This document shows positions 8,099-15,630 of a stretch of 64,000 bases of DNA, piece after piece. Source of the stretch: Nitrosomonas sp. Is35. Lineage in GTDB: Bacteria > Pseudomonadota > Gammaproteobacteria > Burkholderiales > Nitrosomonadaceae. Location: assembly GCF_033063295.1 (NCBI RefSeq), contig NZ_JAWJZH010000001.1, positions 1,922,001 to 1,986,000 on the forward strand, written 5' to 3'. A program made the translations under genes and the position numbers. Within the stretch, counting starts at the first letter, position 1; each line of letters begins with the position of its first letter. The notes under the pieces are model-generated. The model was given only the letters and a program-made list of their open reading frames with translations, had not been told where the DNA came from and ran no database searches.

Positions 8099-8902
8099 GG
8101 GCCTGTTAACGCTATTTGATATAATTTGGTGATGGAAATCACCGAAACTCAATATCAACAGATCGAGCACTGCCTGCCGCGTCAGCGTGGCAACGTCAGC
8201 CATTCCAATCTGCAAGTTCTCAATGCCATTCTTTACGTTGCCGAGCATGGCTGCAAGTGGCGAGGACTGCCCAAGCGATTCGGCAACTGGCATACCATCT
8301 ATACCCGCATGAATCGCTGGGCAAAGAGTGGTGTACTGAGCCATGTATTTGGGCAACTTCAGCATCAGCAAATCATCCGTATCCGTATTGAAACTGTTTC
8401 GCTGGACAGCACCAGCATCAAAGTCCATCCCGACGGTACGGGTGCGTTAAAAAAAACGGCCCCCAATCCATCGGAAAATCTCGAGGTGGATGGACCACCA
8501 AAATTCATCTGGTTGCCGCAGATTCCAGAACAACCATAGGCTTTGCCCTCTCGCCCGGTCACGCCCACGATGCGCCAGAGGGCAGGCAGCTTTTGCTTTC
8601 CCTCGGTCCCGTCAATACGCCCACCTACCTGCTGATGGATCGTGCTTATGAGGGCGACCAAACCCGGCAACTGGCACTAGATTTGGGTTACATCCCGGTT
8701 GTTCCGCCCAAAGCAAATCGCTTGTCACCCTGGGAATACAACCGTGCCATGTACAAAAAACGCAACGAGATCGAACGATTGTTCAGAAGGCTCAAGGGAT
8801 TTCGCCGCATCTTCTCCAGGTTCGATAAGCTCGATGTCGTCTTCATCTCCTTTATCCACTTCGCTCTCATCGTCGAAGCAATCAGATTGTGTTAACAGGC
8901 CC
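8099..8902 (+). mobile_element. IS5-family (IS427-like) insertion sequence, copy 1
   Basis: 804 bp bounded by perfect terminal inverted repeats GGGCCTGTTAAC and GTTAACAGGCCC, flanked by a TA duplication (8097-8098 and 8903-8904). It encodes a two-phase transposase and interrupts an integrase gene. A copy of the same length with identical encoded proteins lies inverted at 50698-51501. Confidence 0.95.
8132..8895 (+). CDS. IS5-family transposase made by -1 frameshifting
   Basis: The first frame (ATG at 8132, MEITETQYQQIEHCLPRQRG) ends at 8539. The second frame reads on through IGKSRGGWTTKIHLVAADS and GFALSPGHAHDAPEG to 8895. The two overlap at TTAAAAAAAAC (8448-8458), a classic slippery run; a -1 slip there joins DGTGALKK to NGPQSIGKSRGGW, giving a transposase of about 255 residues. 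DDE residues are visible: Asp in SLDSTSIKVHPDG, Asp in LMDRAYEGD, and Glu in KKRNEIERLFRRLKGF. IS427-group elements are known to use this strategy. An upstream GTG or TTG start is possible. Confidence 0.9.
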
Positions 8903-9884
8903 TAGTAGCGCGCCAATGGTGGAATCACTGGAAGCACGATAAAAACGAACGTCATGCAGGCTACACGATCCGGCGCATGGAAGCGGATATATTCCCGGTT
9001 ATTGGTGCAAAACCGGTTAATGACATCACAGCCGCGCAGTTAATAATTATGATCCGCAAGGTCGAGTCGCGCGGTGCGCTGGATATTGCCAAGCGCGTAT
9101 TAACCATGTGCGGTCAAGTCATGCGCTATGCCGTGGCGCACGGGCTAGCAGAGCGAAACCCGGCCGCAGATATAAAACCTTCCGATGTATTGAAACCTAC
9201 CAAGAAAACCAACCACGCGCGATTGAGTGAAAAAGAATTGCCCGAGTTATTGCGCAAGATCGATAGCTATGACGGACAGCCCCTCACCCGCCTTGCATTG
9301 CAGCTTATGGCGTTAACGTTTGTTCGCACCGGCGAATTGATCGGTACCCGATGGGACGAAATCGACACGATCAAAAGAGAATGGCGTATTCCAGCTGAAC
9401 GCATGAAGATGAAAACCCCGCATATTGTCCCCCTATCCGATCAGGCTTTAGCGGTACTGGAAGAAATCCGCAAGCTGGAGGCCGATGATGTTCTATTGTT
9501 TCCAAGTGAACGAAGAGATGGCAAATCAATGAGTAATAACACAATTCTTTACGCTCTTTACCGATTGGGGTATCACAGCCGTATGACCGGGCACGGCTTC
9601 AGAGGGATAGCGTCAACGATCCTTCACGAACAGGGATTCAATCATGATCATATCGAATTGCAGCTTGCACACACTCAACGCGATGCAGTTAGCGCGGCAT
9701 ACAACCATGCGCTTTACTTGGAACCACGGGCACGCATGATGCAGGAATGGGCAGATTACTTGGATAAGTTAGAACGCAATATGTAGTGAATTGTTGCACA
9801 CAAAATTCAACCTATGGTAATCTTAGCCAAAAATCGTACAAGACTATTTTAAAAGATAAATTGTAAGAATTACTAGCGTTGTTT

Positions 9885-9906
9885 ACAGTATTTGGGAGAA
9901 TACTGT
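9885..9906 (+). promoter_or_regulatory. Hairpin presenting the transposase ribosome-binding site in its loop
   Basis: ACAGTATT, TGGGAG, AATACTGT: an 8-bp perfect stem whose loop is the Shine-Dalgarno sequence, with the ATG of the IS481 transposase two bases after the stem. It also overlaps the inner end of the terminal repeat. The same structure is at 54262-54283. It could restrain translation of read-through mRNA. Confidence 0.5.
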
Positions 9907-9908
9907 AG

Positions 9909-10724
9909 ATGAACATACACAAACGCACCCGATTAACTTTATTAGATCGTCAGGAAATCTGGCGGCTTTATCAAACCCGGCTGTGGAAGGTGGCGCATTT
10001 GGCGGAACGCTTTCATGTCAGCCGGCCAACGATTTATGATGTACTGAAACGCGCGAGACTGCAGGAATTTACGCCGCGTGACAGCACCAATCAGCGGTTC
10101 AAGACGTTGCAATACGGTCTTAAGCGCCTGGCTAAGGTCGAACAAGCCATCCAGGAACGGCTCAAGCGTGAAGCCAAACGCTATAACAAGTCTTACCCAG
10201 GTGAGCTTGTTCACTTTGATACCAAGCGGCTTTCCTTGTTGAAAGGGCAATCCGCCAATGAACCTCGCGAGTACCTGTTTGTGGCCATCGATGATTTTTC
10301 CAGGGAGCTGTATGCCGATATTTTTCCCGATAAAACTCAACACAGCGCAGCTCGCTTTCTCATAGACACTGTCATTGCCCAATGTCCGTATCAGATCGAC
10401 TGCGCTTATTCCGATAACGGCAAGGAATTTAAAGGAACTGACGGCCATGCTTTCGGCAAAGCTTGCACACAACACGGTATCGGACAGAAGTTTACCCGCA
10501 TCAATCGTCCGCAAACCAATGGCAAAGCCGAACGAGTCATCCGCACCCTGATGGATATGTGGCACAGCCAGATTTCCTTTAAAGACTGCGCCGATCGGCG
10601 CATTCTGCTTTCCCGTTTCATTAACTTCTACAATACCGTCAAACCTCATAAGAGTTTGAATAATGCTACCCCTTATGAAATACTTCACGCTTATTTCAAT
10701 CAACCTCTCTGTAAACAACCCTGA
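9909..10724 (+). CDS. IS481-family transposase
   Basis: 271 residues. N-terminal helix-turn-helix at about 5-55 (RLTLLDRQEIWRLYQ, then AERFHVSRPTIYDVLKRAR). The integrase catalytic core (rve) follows from about residue 95. DDE residues are Asp in ELVHFDTKRL, Asp in DCAYSDNGKEFKG and Glu in INRPQTNGKAERVIRTL. The C-terminus NFYNTVKPHKSLNNATPYE is the usual rve ending. Full-length compared with the copy at 54 kb, so this copy is the likely active source. Confidence 0.95.
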   Translation: MNIHKRTRLTLLDRQEIWRLYQTRLWKVAHLAERFHVSRPTIYDVLKRARLQEFTPRDSTNQRFKTLQYGLKRLAKVEQAIQERLKREAKRYNKSYPGELVHFDTKRLSLLKGQSANEPREYLFVAIDDFSRELYADIFPDKTQHSAARFLIDTVIAQCPYQIDCAYSDNGKEFKGTDGHAFGKACTQHGIGQKFTRINRPQTNGKAERVIRTLMDMWHSQISFKDCADRRILLSRFINFYNTVKPHKSLNNATPYEILHAYFNQPLCKQP

Positions 10725-10928
10725 GATTTCTTACAGATAAATTTTATTAACACATATGCAGGGGGTGATAGCACTTTTTTGTGTTATCGAGAGAGTGAAA
10801 AATCCAAAGGAGAAACGTAAGTATGGTTATCAAATAAATATGCAATAAGAAGTAGATAGGAAAGAAGCTTCAAATTCCCTGACACATGATCAACCTAACG
10901 CCGTGATGGCGCTGGAGAAAAAGTAGAC

Positions 10929-11153
10929 ATGAAAGAAATTTCAAATTCACCTGACACAATTCCAAAGTTAGGCAAATCCCGTTGGTCGAAAATCGCTAAA
11001 TTTTCACCATTTTCTAAAGAAAAATTCAGACAATTATCAAAAGCAGGAAAAGCACCGCAGCCCGAGCGCATGGGCGTACGCTGCACTTTCTACGATAATG
11101 CGGAGCTTCACCGCTGGCTTGCTGACCCGATCAATTACCGGGCGGGGGAATGA
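10929..11153 (+). CDS. AlpA-like phage/island regulatory protein
   Basis: 74 residues with a winged-helix/AlpA-type layout: SRWSKIAKFSPFSKEKFRQL for the helix-turn-helix, KAGKAPQPERMGVRCTFYDN for the wing, and AELHRWLADPINY at the end. Such proteins act as DNA-binding regulators or excisionase-like factors in P4-type islands and ICEs. It is followed after 3 bp by a primase zinc-finger fragment, the normal island gene order, and lies downstream of two integrases. A weak GGAGAAAAAGT precedes the ATG. Confidence 0.65.
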   Translation: MKEISNSPDTIPKLGKSRWSKIAKFSPFSKEKFRQLSKAGKAPQPERMGVRCTFYDNAELHRWLADPINYRAGE

Positions 11154-11156
11154 GCC

Positions 11157-11369
11157 ATGCAGAAATCCACAAAAAAGCCGCACCCGGCGGGGGTAGCGGC
11201 TGGAATAAACTCACACACGAATTATAGCACCCATGACATATTGAACGAAATCACAAACCGTTTAAAGGGCGTTATCAAACGTCACAATGGCGGTATGCTG
11301 GCATTCTGCCCGAGTCACGATGACCGGAAAGGCCGCAGCCTTGGAGGGTGCTTTTCTAAAAACGGGTAA
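11157..11369 (+). pseudogene. Truncated phage/island primase, zinc-finger N-terminus only
   Basis: 70 residues. HDILNEITNRLKGVIKRHNG followed by MLAFCPSHDDRKGRSLG matches the start of island DNA primases (the CPxHDD zinc-binding motif). The several-hundred-residue Toprim and helicase parts are missing. The reading frame stops inside the GCGGGTAA repeat at 11360-11382, so the truncation coincides with a recombination-like junction. Starts 3 bp after the AlpA-like gene. Confidence 0.6.
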
Positions 11370-11382
11370 AAAAGCGGGTAAA
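11360..11382. repeat. Direct repeat matching 7711-7733, candidate island end
   Basis: Matches 7711-7733 at 21 of 23 positions around the core CGGGTAAAAAAGCG. The pair brackets the broken integrase, both insertion sequences, the AlpA-like gene and the primase stub, as attL/attR or a deletion scar would. Confidence 0.45.
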
Positions 11383-11489
11383 TTTCAATAATTGAAAATA
11401 AAAACCATCATGGATAATTGATTACAGAGAATCATATGAATCCCTCTCTCGCACTGATTCTCCAGTGTATGTCATCATTCCTGCTTTTA

Positions 11490-11921
11490 TCATTCCTCGC
11501 CAATCTTACTGCGGAACGATTTTCTTTCGCTCTGTACCGATTTACTTTCCAAGCGTTTTATTTGAGAAGCTTTGGTCGGCTTGGTGGGTACCCGGGTTTT
11601 CAGTACAATCGTGACACTTTTAATCATTTCACGTAAGCGGTTGAGTGCATCTTCCCGGTTCTTAACTTGACTGTTAAACCGCTGCGCTTTGATGATAATG
11701 ACACCTTCGCTGCTAATGCGGCTATCCTTTAATTGCAATAGCTTGTCCTTGTAGTGTTCGGGCAATGATGACGCCTGTATATCGAATCGCAGATGAATCG
11801 CGGTCGCCACTTTGTTGACATTCTGCCCGCCGGAGCCTTGCGAGCGGACAGCAAAAATCTCAATCTCAGTCAATGGTATTGTGAGATTGTTTGTTATTTT
11901 CAGGAAGGTTATTTTATGCAC
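11490..11921 (-). CDS. arfB: Peptidyl-tRNA hydrolase ArfB (YaeJ), ribosome rescue factor
   Basis: 143 residues, the expected size. It contains the catalytic GGQ motif in AVRSQGSGGQNVNKVATAIHLRFD (residues 25-48) and a basic C-terminal tail (KTRVPTKPTKASQIKRLE, then KSFRSK) that enters the mRNA channel of stalled ribosomes in E. coli ArfB. It releases nascent chains from non-stop complexes. The given start is GTG at 11921 with no good ribosome-binding site; an internal start near LTIPLTEIEI would also fit the family. It stands alone between the island remnants and a dead copper ATPase. Confidence 0.92.
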   Translation of the reverse strand: MHKITFLKITNNLTIPLTEIEIFAVRSQGSGGQNVNKVATAIHLRFDIQASSLPEHYKDKLLQLKDSRISSEGVIIIKAQRFNSQVKNREDALNRLREMIKSVTIVLKTRVPTKPTKASQIKRLESKSVQSERKSFRSKIGEE

Positions 11922-12179
11922 GAAAAAGACAATAATATTTTTATCAATTGGTTACGATAGCAATCGCCGGACTATTCCGATTCCATGCCTCAATATAACT
12001 CTAAGTGATATCTCGCAAGGCAGTATTCAATAACACCAAACTTCAATAATTGGACAATCGCCTTAATTCACTTTACTTAGGATTGAAGACAGAGATTACC
12101 CGAGCATAGAAATACAATCGGCAGCAAAAGTTTATATTAATGGCATCAGTGTTATCGCGTTCTAAAAAAACTGCAAGTT

Positions 12180-12629
12180 ATGACGCATGATCATCACGAA
12201 CATCAACAACATGATCAGCAAGCTTACTATTTCTATTTTACCCATTGCCACGGCAAATTTGTGGCTGAACCCAATACCTATCTAACCGGCAAGTCCCCAA
12301 CCGGGTACGCCATTTACTCCTGCCCCATGCATCCGGGAATGTGGCAAGCCAGGCCGGGAATCTGTTCGGTTTTCGGCAGTCATTAGAACCGGCGGTAGTA
12401 TTACTCAGTACTGGACCGAGCGCGGAACTGACGGACAGGATCCGCCGCTTCTGAGTTGGCTTCATATTGACCGCACCCGTTTTTATCCTGGAAATGGGCG
12501 GTCATTTGATCGGGCTGGCGCACTCCGGAGACATCTTGCCATCTCCGTTTTTTGCTGCGGCAGCGGTCGCTATTTTCTGTGAGCGTGATCGTCAATGCAT
12601 TGCGGCTACGTGCATAACCAAGCTGGAGT
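12180..12629 (+). pseudogene. Remnant of a copper-transporting P1B-type ATPase N-terminus
   Basis: The frame at 12180 begins with a His-rich tail, then a YHS-like segment (CHGKFVAEPNTYL) and the heavy-metal-binding motif CPMHPGMWQARPGIC, ending at a stop at 12386. The neighbouring frame continues ALEPAVVLLSTG, ELTDRIRRF, a stop, then VGFILTAPVFILEMGGHLIG and LAHSGDILPSPF to a stop near 12627. Together these reproduce the start of a CopA/CopB-type ATPase up to its first membrane helices, with a frameshift and a nonsense codon, and the catalytic body (DKTGT) missing. Clearly non-functional. Confidence 0.8.
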
Positions 12630-12749
12630 AAGTATGAAAAGTTTAAGAACAACATTTCTCAATTTTTGATTTTATATATTATATAAAGCGAGTACTATCT
12701 AATTTCGGCAAAGTTTTAGTTCACAACCCCATCAATCAGGAGGCGTGCC

Positions 12750-13352
12750 ATGGCAAAAATTCTCGTCTTGTATTACAGCATGTATGGTCATATCGAAATT
12801 ATGGCCAACGCGGTAGCTGATGGGGCACACAGCGTCGAAAATACCGAGGTTGACGTTAAGCGTGTCCCCGAACTCATGCCGGAAGAAGTGGCGCGAAGGG
12901 TCGGTGCCAAGCTTGATCAGCCAGCACCCATTGCGACCGTGGATGAGCTGACTAACTATGATGCCATTATTTTCGGCACACCTACACGCTTCGGCAATAT
13001 GTGCGCGCAAATGCGCAATTTTCTCGATCAAACAGGCCGCTTATGGCTTAACGGCGGACTGATCGGCAAAGTGGGTAGCGTATTTACGTCTACAGGCACT
13101 CAGCACGGCGGCCAGGAAACCACAATCACCTCGTTTCATACTACCTTACTCCATCATGGCATGATCATCGTGGGTGTTCCCTACTCCTGCCAGGAAATCA
13201 TGAACATGAGTGAAATCACCGGCGGTTCACCGTATGGGGCAAGCACGCTGGCCGGTGGCGATGGCAAACGTCTGCCATCAGACAATGAAATAAAAATAGC
13301 GCACTTTCAGGGGACTCATGTCGCCAAAGTAGCCAACAAGCTATCTCGCTGA
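12750..13352 (+). CDS. wrbA: NAD(P)H:quinone oxidoreductase WrbA
   Basis: 200 residues, standard for WrbA. FMN phosphate loop [12 protein letters not shown] (residues 8-19), [18 protein letters not shown] (about 75-92) and [17 protein letters not shown] (about 108-124) are diagnostic. It is a tetrameric soluble flavoprotein making two-electron quinone reductions. GGAGG lies nine bases before the ATG. Its position before an extradiol-type dioxygenase and an aromatic oxidation cluster suggests quinone handling, though WrbA is also a general stress protein. Confidence 0.95.
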   Translation: MAKILVLYYSMYGHIEIMANAVADGAHSVENTEVDVKRVPELMPEEVARRVGAKLDQPAPIATVDELTNYDAIIFGTPTRFGNMCAQMRNFLDQTGRLWLNGGLIGKVGSVFTSTGTQHGGQETTITSFHTTLLHHGMIIVGVPYSCQEIMNMSEITGGSPYGASTLAGGDGKRLPSDNEIKIAHFQGTHVAKVANKLSR

Positions 13353-13411
13353 TGAGGTAGTACACTGAGTTAACAAACGCTCGTACTTTATTTCAGCGGA
13401 AGTTTTTAATC

Positions 13412-14230
13412 ATGAGCAACATTTCACAAACGCTATCGCCCGTTTTGTTTTTACCGCATGGTGGTGGGCCACTACCGATACTTGGTGACAAAGGGCATGA
13501 AAAGATGGTTGCTTTTCTAAAAGAAATAGCAACTAAGCTGGGCGAGCCATCCGCGATTTTAGTCATCAGCGCTCACTGGGAAGAGGAACAAGCAACCATA
13601 ACGAGCAATAGTCATCCCGGAATAATCTATGATTACTATGGATTTCCTGCTGAGGCCTACCAAATTCAATATGCAGCACCGGGTAATCCCGAGCTGGCGA
13701 ATGATATTTGTACACAGTTAACAGCGAGCGACATACCGGCGAGACTTGATGAGCAACAAGGTTTTGATCATGGGTTGTTTGTGCCGCTCAAACTGATGTT
13801 TCCGCAAGCCCAGATTCCTTGTCTCCAGTTATCATTACTGAAAAATTTAAATCCTCGATTGCATATTGCACTTGGAAAAGCAATTGCATTTTTACGCGAG
13901 AGGAATATCCTGATTATCGGTTCAGGCATGTCATTTCACAATTTGAAAACATTTTTTTCGAACGATATCGATAGCGGCAAAGAAAATAAGGGATTTGATC
14001 ACTGGTTGATTGAAACTTGTACCGATCCGGAGATTCTATCTGCAGCGCGTGAACAGCGATTGATTGAATGGGAAAAGGCACCGTTTGCCCGATTTTGTCA
14101 TCCGAGAGAAGAACATTTATTGCCTTTACATGTTTGCTACGGTATCGCCTGCGCCAGTACGCCAATAGCAAAAATTGTATTTAATGAGGAGGTGATGGGG
14201 AAAAAAGTGACGAGCTTCCTGTGGCAGTAG
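13412..14230 (+). CDS. DODA-type extradiol ring-cleavage dioxygenase (YgiD/LigB family)
   Basis: 272 residues, normal for YgiD. Metal ligands are visible in FLPHGGGPLPIL (His16), SAHWEEE (His about 53) and GFDHGLFVPLKLMFP; GSGMSFHNL near residue 170 is conserved. Family members are Zn or Fe enzymes that open catecholic rings such as L-DOPA (plants and E. coli YgiD); the physiological bacterial substrate is often unknown. Located 60 bp after wrbA and 115 bp before the cresol-type oxidation cluster, so a catechol-processing role is possible but unproven. Confidence 0.85.
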   Translation: MSNISQTLSPVLFLPHGGGPLPILGDKGHEKMVAFLKEIATKLGEPSAILVISAHWEEEQATITSNSHPGIIYDYYGFPAEAYQIQYAAPGNPELANDICTQLTASDIPARLDEQQGFDHGLFVPLKLMFPQAQIPCLQLSLLKNLNPRLHIALGKAIAFLRERNILIIGSGMSFHNLKTFFSNDIDSGKENKGFDHWLIETCTDPEILSAAREQRLIEWEKAPFARFCHPREEHLLPLHVCYGIACASTPIAKIVFNEEVMGKKVTSFLWQ

Positions 14231-14344
14231 AATCATGGTATTTTGATGCTGATTTTCATTGTTGGCCATCAGCCATGAGCATTTGAATTAACCGCACCAA
14301 GCTGCCAGCTTATTATCATCTCAATGAAATACTGGAGAATCAGT

Positions 14345-14674
14345 ATGGAAAAATCAAAATTGGAAAATTGGCTATTCGGTTTCATGTTCACAGTCATTTT
14401 TGCGGCAAGCAATGCATGGTCAGCGCAAGATGAGAAAAACAGTCCCGGATTTGCATGGAAGGATGGCGCAGAAATTTACGCCAAAATTTGCGCATATTGT
14501 CATGAAGCCCAAGTCGGACCGCACATTCGCCATCGTGACCTTCCCGCAGCTTATATCCGTGCAGTCGTTCGCAATGGTAACCGGGCCATGCCGGCCTTTC
14601 GTCCTTCAGAAATCGACGACGAATCGTTAGTCAAACTGGCGGATTTCATTGCAACCAAAGATGCACAGCGTTAA
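14345..14674 (+). CDS. Periplasmic c-type cytochrome (PchC-like subunit)
   Basis: 109 residues from the ATG at 14345, which has GGAG seven bases upstream; an in-frame ATG 21 bases earlier lacks one. Residues 1-27 form a Sec signal peptide ending NAWSA. Heme motif CAYCH at 49-53, axial Met82 in AMPAF. Size and position 15 bp before the Tat protein and upstream of a PchF-like flavoprotein match the cytochrome subunit of p-cresol methylhydroxylase, which takes electrons from the flavin. The short signature GPHIRHRDLPAAYIRAVVRNG is close to that subfamily. Confidence 0.85.
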   Translation: MEKSKLENWLFGFMFTVIFAASNAWSAQDEKNSPGFAWKDGAEIYAKICAYCHEAQVGPHIRHRDLPAAYIRAVVRNGNRAMPAFRPSEIDDESLVKLADFIATKDAQR

Positions 14675-14688
14675 GGAGATCACATTCC

Positions 14689-15618
14689 ATGGATGAAACG
14701 CGACGTAGCTTCATCAAAGGCATGCTGACTGGTGGAACCTTGTTGGCCTTCGGTATTCCTACCGTCACTCAAGCACTATCCACCAGCAAAACACCTTCCG
14801 GTAATATGCGCAATTGTCACTTGTTACTGGGGAATACCCCCATAGACGAAGCCTTTGCCAAAGGCGCCCAAGCCGCGTATACCCGTTTCAGCAGCTTCAA
14901 CCAAGAAGGCGCATTACCGGCATTTCAATTTGCAGATGAGCTACTAACCAACCCCCTACGAATAATCGATCTATTAACACAATCCCGGAATATGCGTTGG
15001 GTAGCCATCATGGATTATGCCAATGCGGCCATATTCACTGAGTTGGTGCGAAACTCTGAACGGCATCTCCTCGCATTAGGCTCGCATATGTTCGCACCCA
15101 GCGATAACACCTCCCTCCCGCAGCGCCATGTATGGACTACCGCGTCACCGGCATACAGCGCCGGAGGATTACTTGCCTCCCTGCTTACCCATAATCAGCA
15201 TGATTTCTCTATTGTCGAAAATTTTCTTGAACAAGCGAAAAAAGATAGTGCAATGAGCGATTCATCGTCAGCGGAGTTTTCGTCTTTTCGGTTGGCTGAA
15301 CAACCCTCGACGCATTTGCATTGCGCCGGGGTATCTCCGCTGGAAGCCAGTCAACGGATTGGCTGGAAGACATCAGAAAATTGGGAATCTGTACTCTCTC
15401 GCGAAGATAAAACAGCGAATGCTACAGCTATTGAACATCCCCAGTTCGAGAACTGGATAGAGAACACCGGCTATGCCATTGTTGCTACGGCATTGGGAAT
15501 GGGAGTGCAGCAAGCATCCTGCTCCAATCGCGCATTTGTACATCAATCGAATCAACGCAATTCGAACCATCAAGGGTTATCGGGAAAACATTTCGTTTCG
15601 TTTGTCATCGACGTGTAG
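14689..15618 (+). CDS. Tat-exported protein of unknown function in the alkylphenol-oxidation cluster
   Basis: 309 residues. Twin-arginine motif TRRSFIK at residues 4-10, hydrophobic stretch MLTGGTLLAFGIPTV, cleavage after TQA (about 30). The mature part shows no recognised cofactor motif; NCHLLLGNTP, VAIMDYANAAIFTELVRNS and HVWTTASPAYSAGGLLASLL are notable. There are three Cys in the mature part but no CxxCH. Tat export suggests folding in the cytoplasm or partnership with the flavoprotein. It lies 14 bp after the cytochrome and 12 bp before the flavoprotein, so it belongs to the same operon and may be a maturation or escort protein (inference). Confidence 0.7.
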   Translation: MDETRRSFIKGMLTGGTLLAFGIPTVTQALSTSKTPSGNMRNCHLLLGNTPIDEAFAKGAQAAYTRFSSFNQEGALPAFQFADELLTNPLRIIDLLTQSRNMRWVAIMDYANAAIFTELVRNSERHLLALGSHMFAPSDNTSLPQRHVWTTASPAYSAGGLLASLLTHNQHDFSIVENFLEQAKKDSAMSDSSSAEFSSFRLAEQPSTHLHCAGVSPLEASQRIGWKTSENWESVLSREDKTANATAIEHPQFENWIENTGYAIVATALGMGVQQASCSNRAFVHQSNQRNSNHQGLSGKHFVSFVIDV

Positions 15619-15630
15619 GGAGAAAACAGC

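Larger units (their letters stand above)
7794..9786 (+). pseudogene. Tyrosine integrase disrupted by a frameshift and an IS5-type insertion
   Basis: Starts at ATG 7794 (MKLTDSIIKAAKPKDKRYNL, a DUF4102 N-terminus). Around 7935-7940 the frame breaks; the family-like sequence resumes one frame over as MLSLGFYPTVSLAAARLEHA and runs to 8098, where an IS element sits. Removing the IS and one TA duplicate joins SFEL to VARQWWNHWKHDKNERHAGYT in frame. The C-terminal part to 9786 keeps catalytic motifs TGELIGTRWDEI, HGFRGIASTILHEQ, LQLAHTQRD and AAYNHALYLEP. So only the short deletion is permanent damage. It is the second integrase at this locus and was probably the driver of the decayed island to its right. 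Confidence 0.9.
9862..10735 (+). mobile_element. IS481-family insertion sequence, copy 1 (intact)
   Basis: 874 bp. The 27-bp imperfect terminal inverted repeats start TGTAAGAA and end GTTGTTTACAG (left 9862-9888, right 10709-10735 on the opposite strand). A perfect 7-bp target duplication GATAAAT occurs at 9855-9861 and 10736-10742, indicating a relatively recent insertion. The second copy is at 54239-55111. Confidence 0.95.

Noticed and set aside
9942..10718. Long open frame of 258 codons antisense to the IS481 transposase
   Set aside because: It lies wholly inside the transposase gene on the other strand, with no family motif; it is a shadow of the coding frame and recurs in the second copy.
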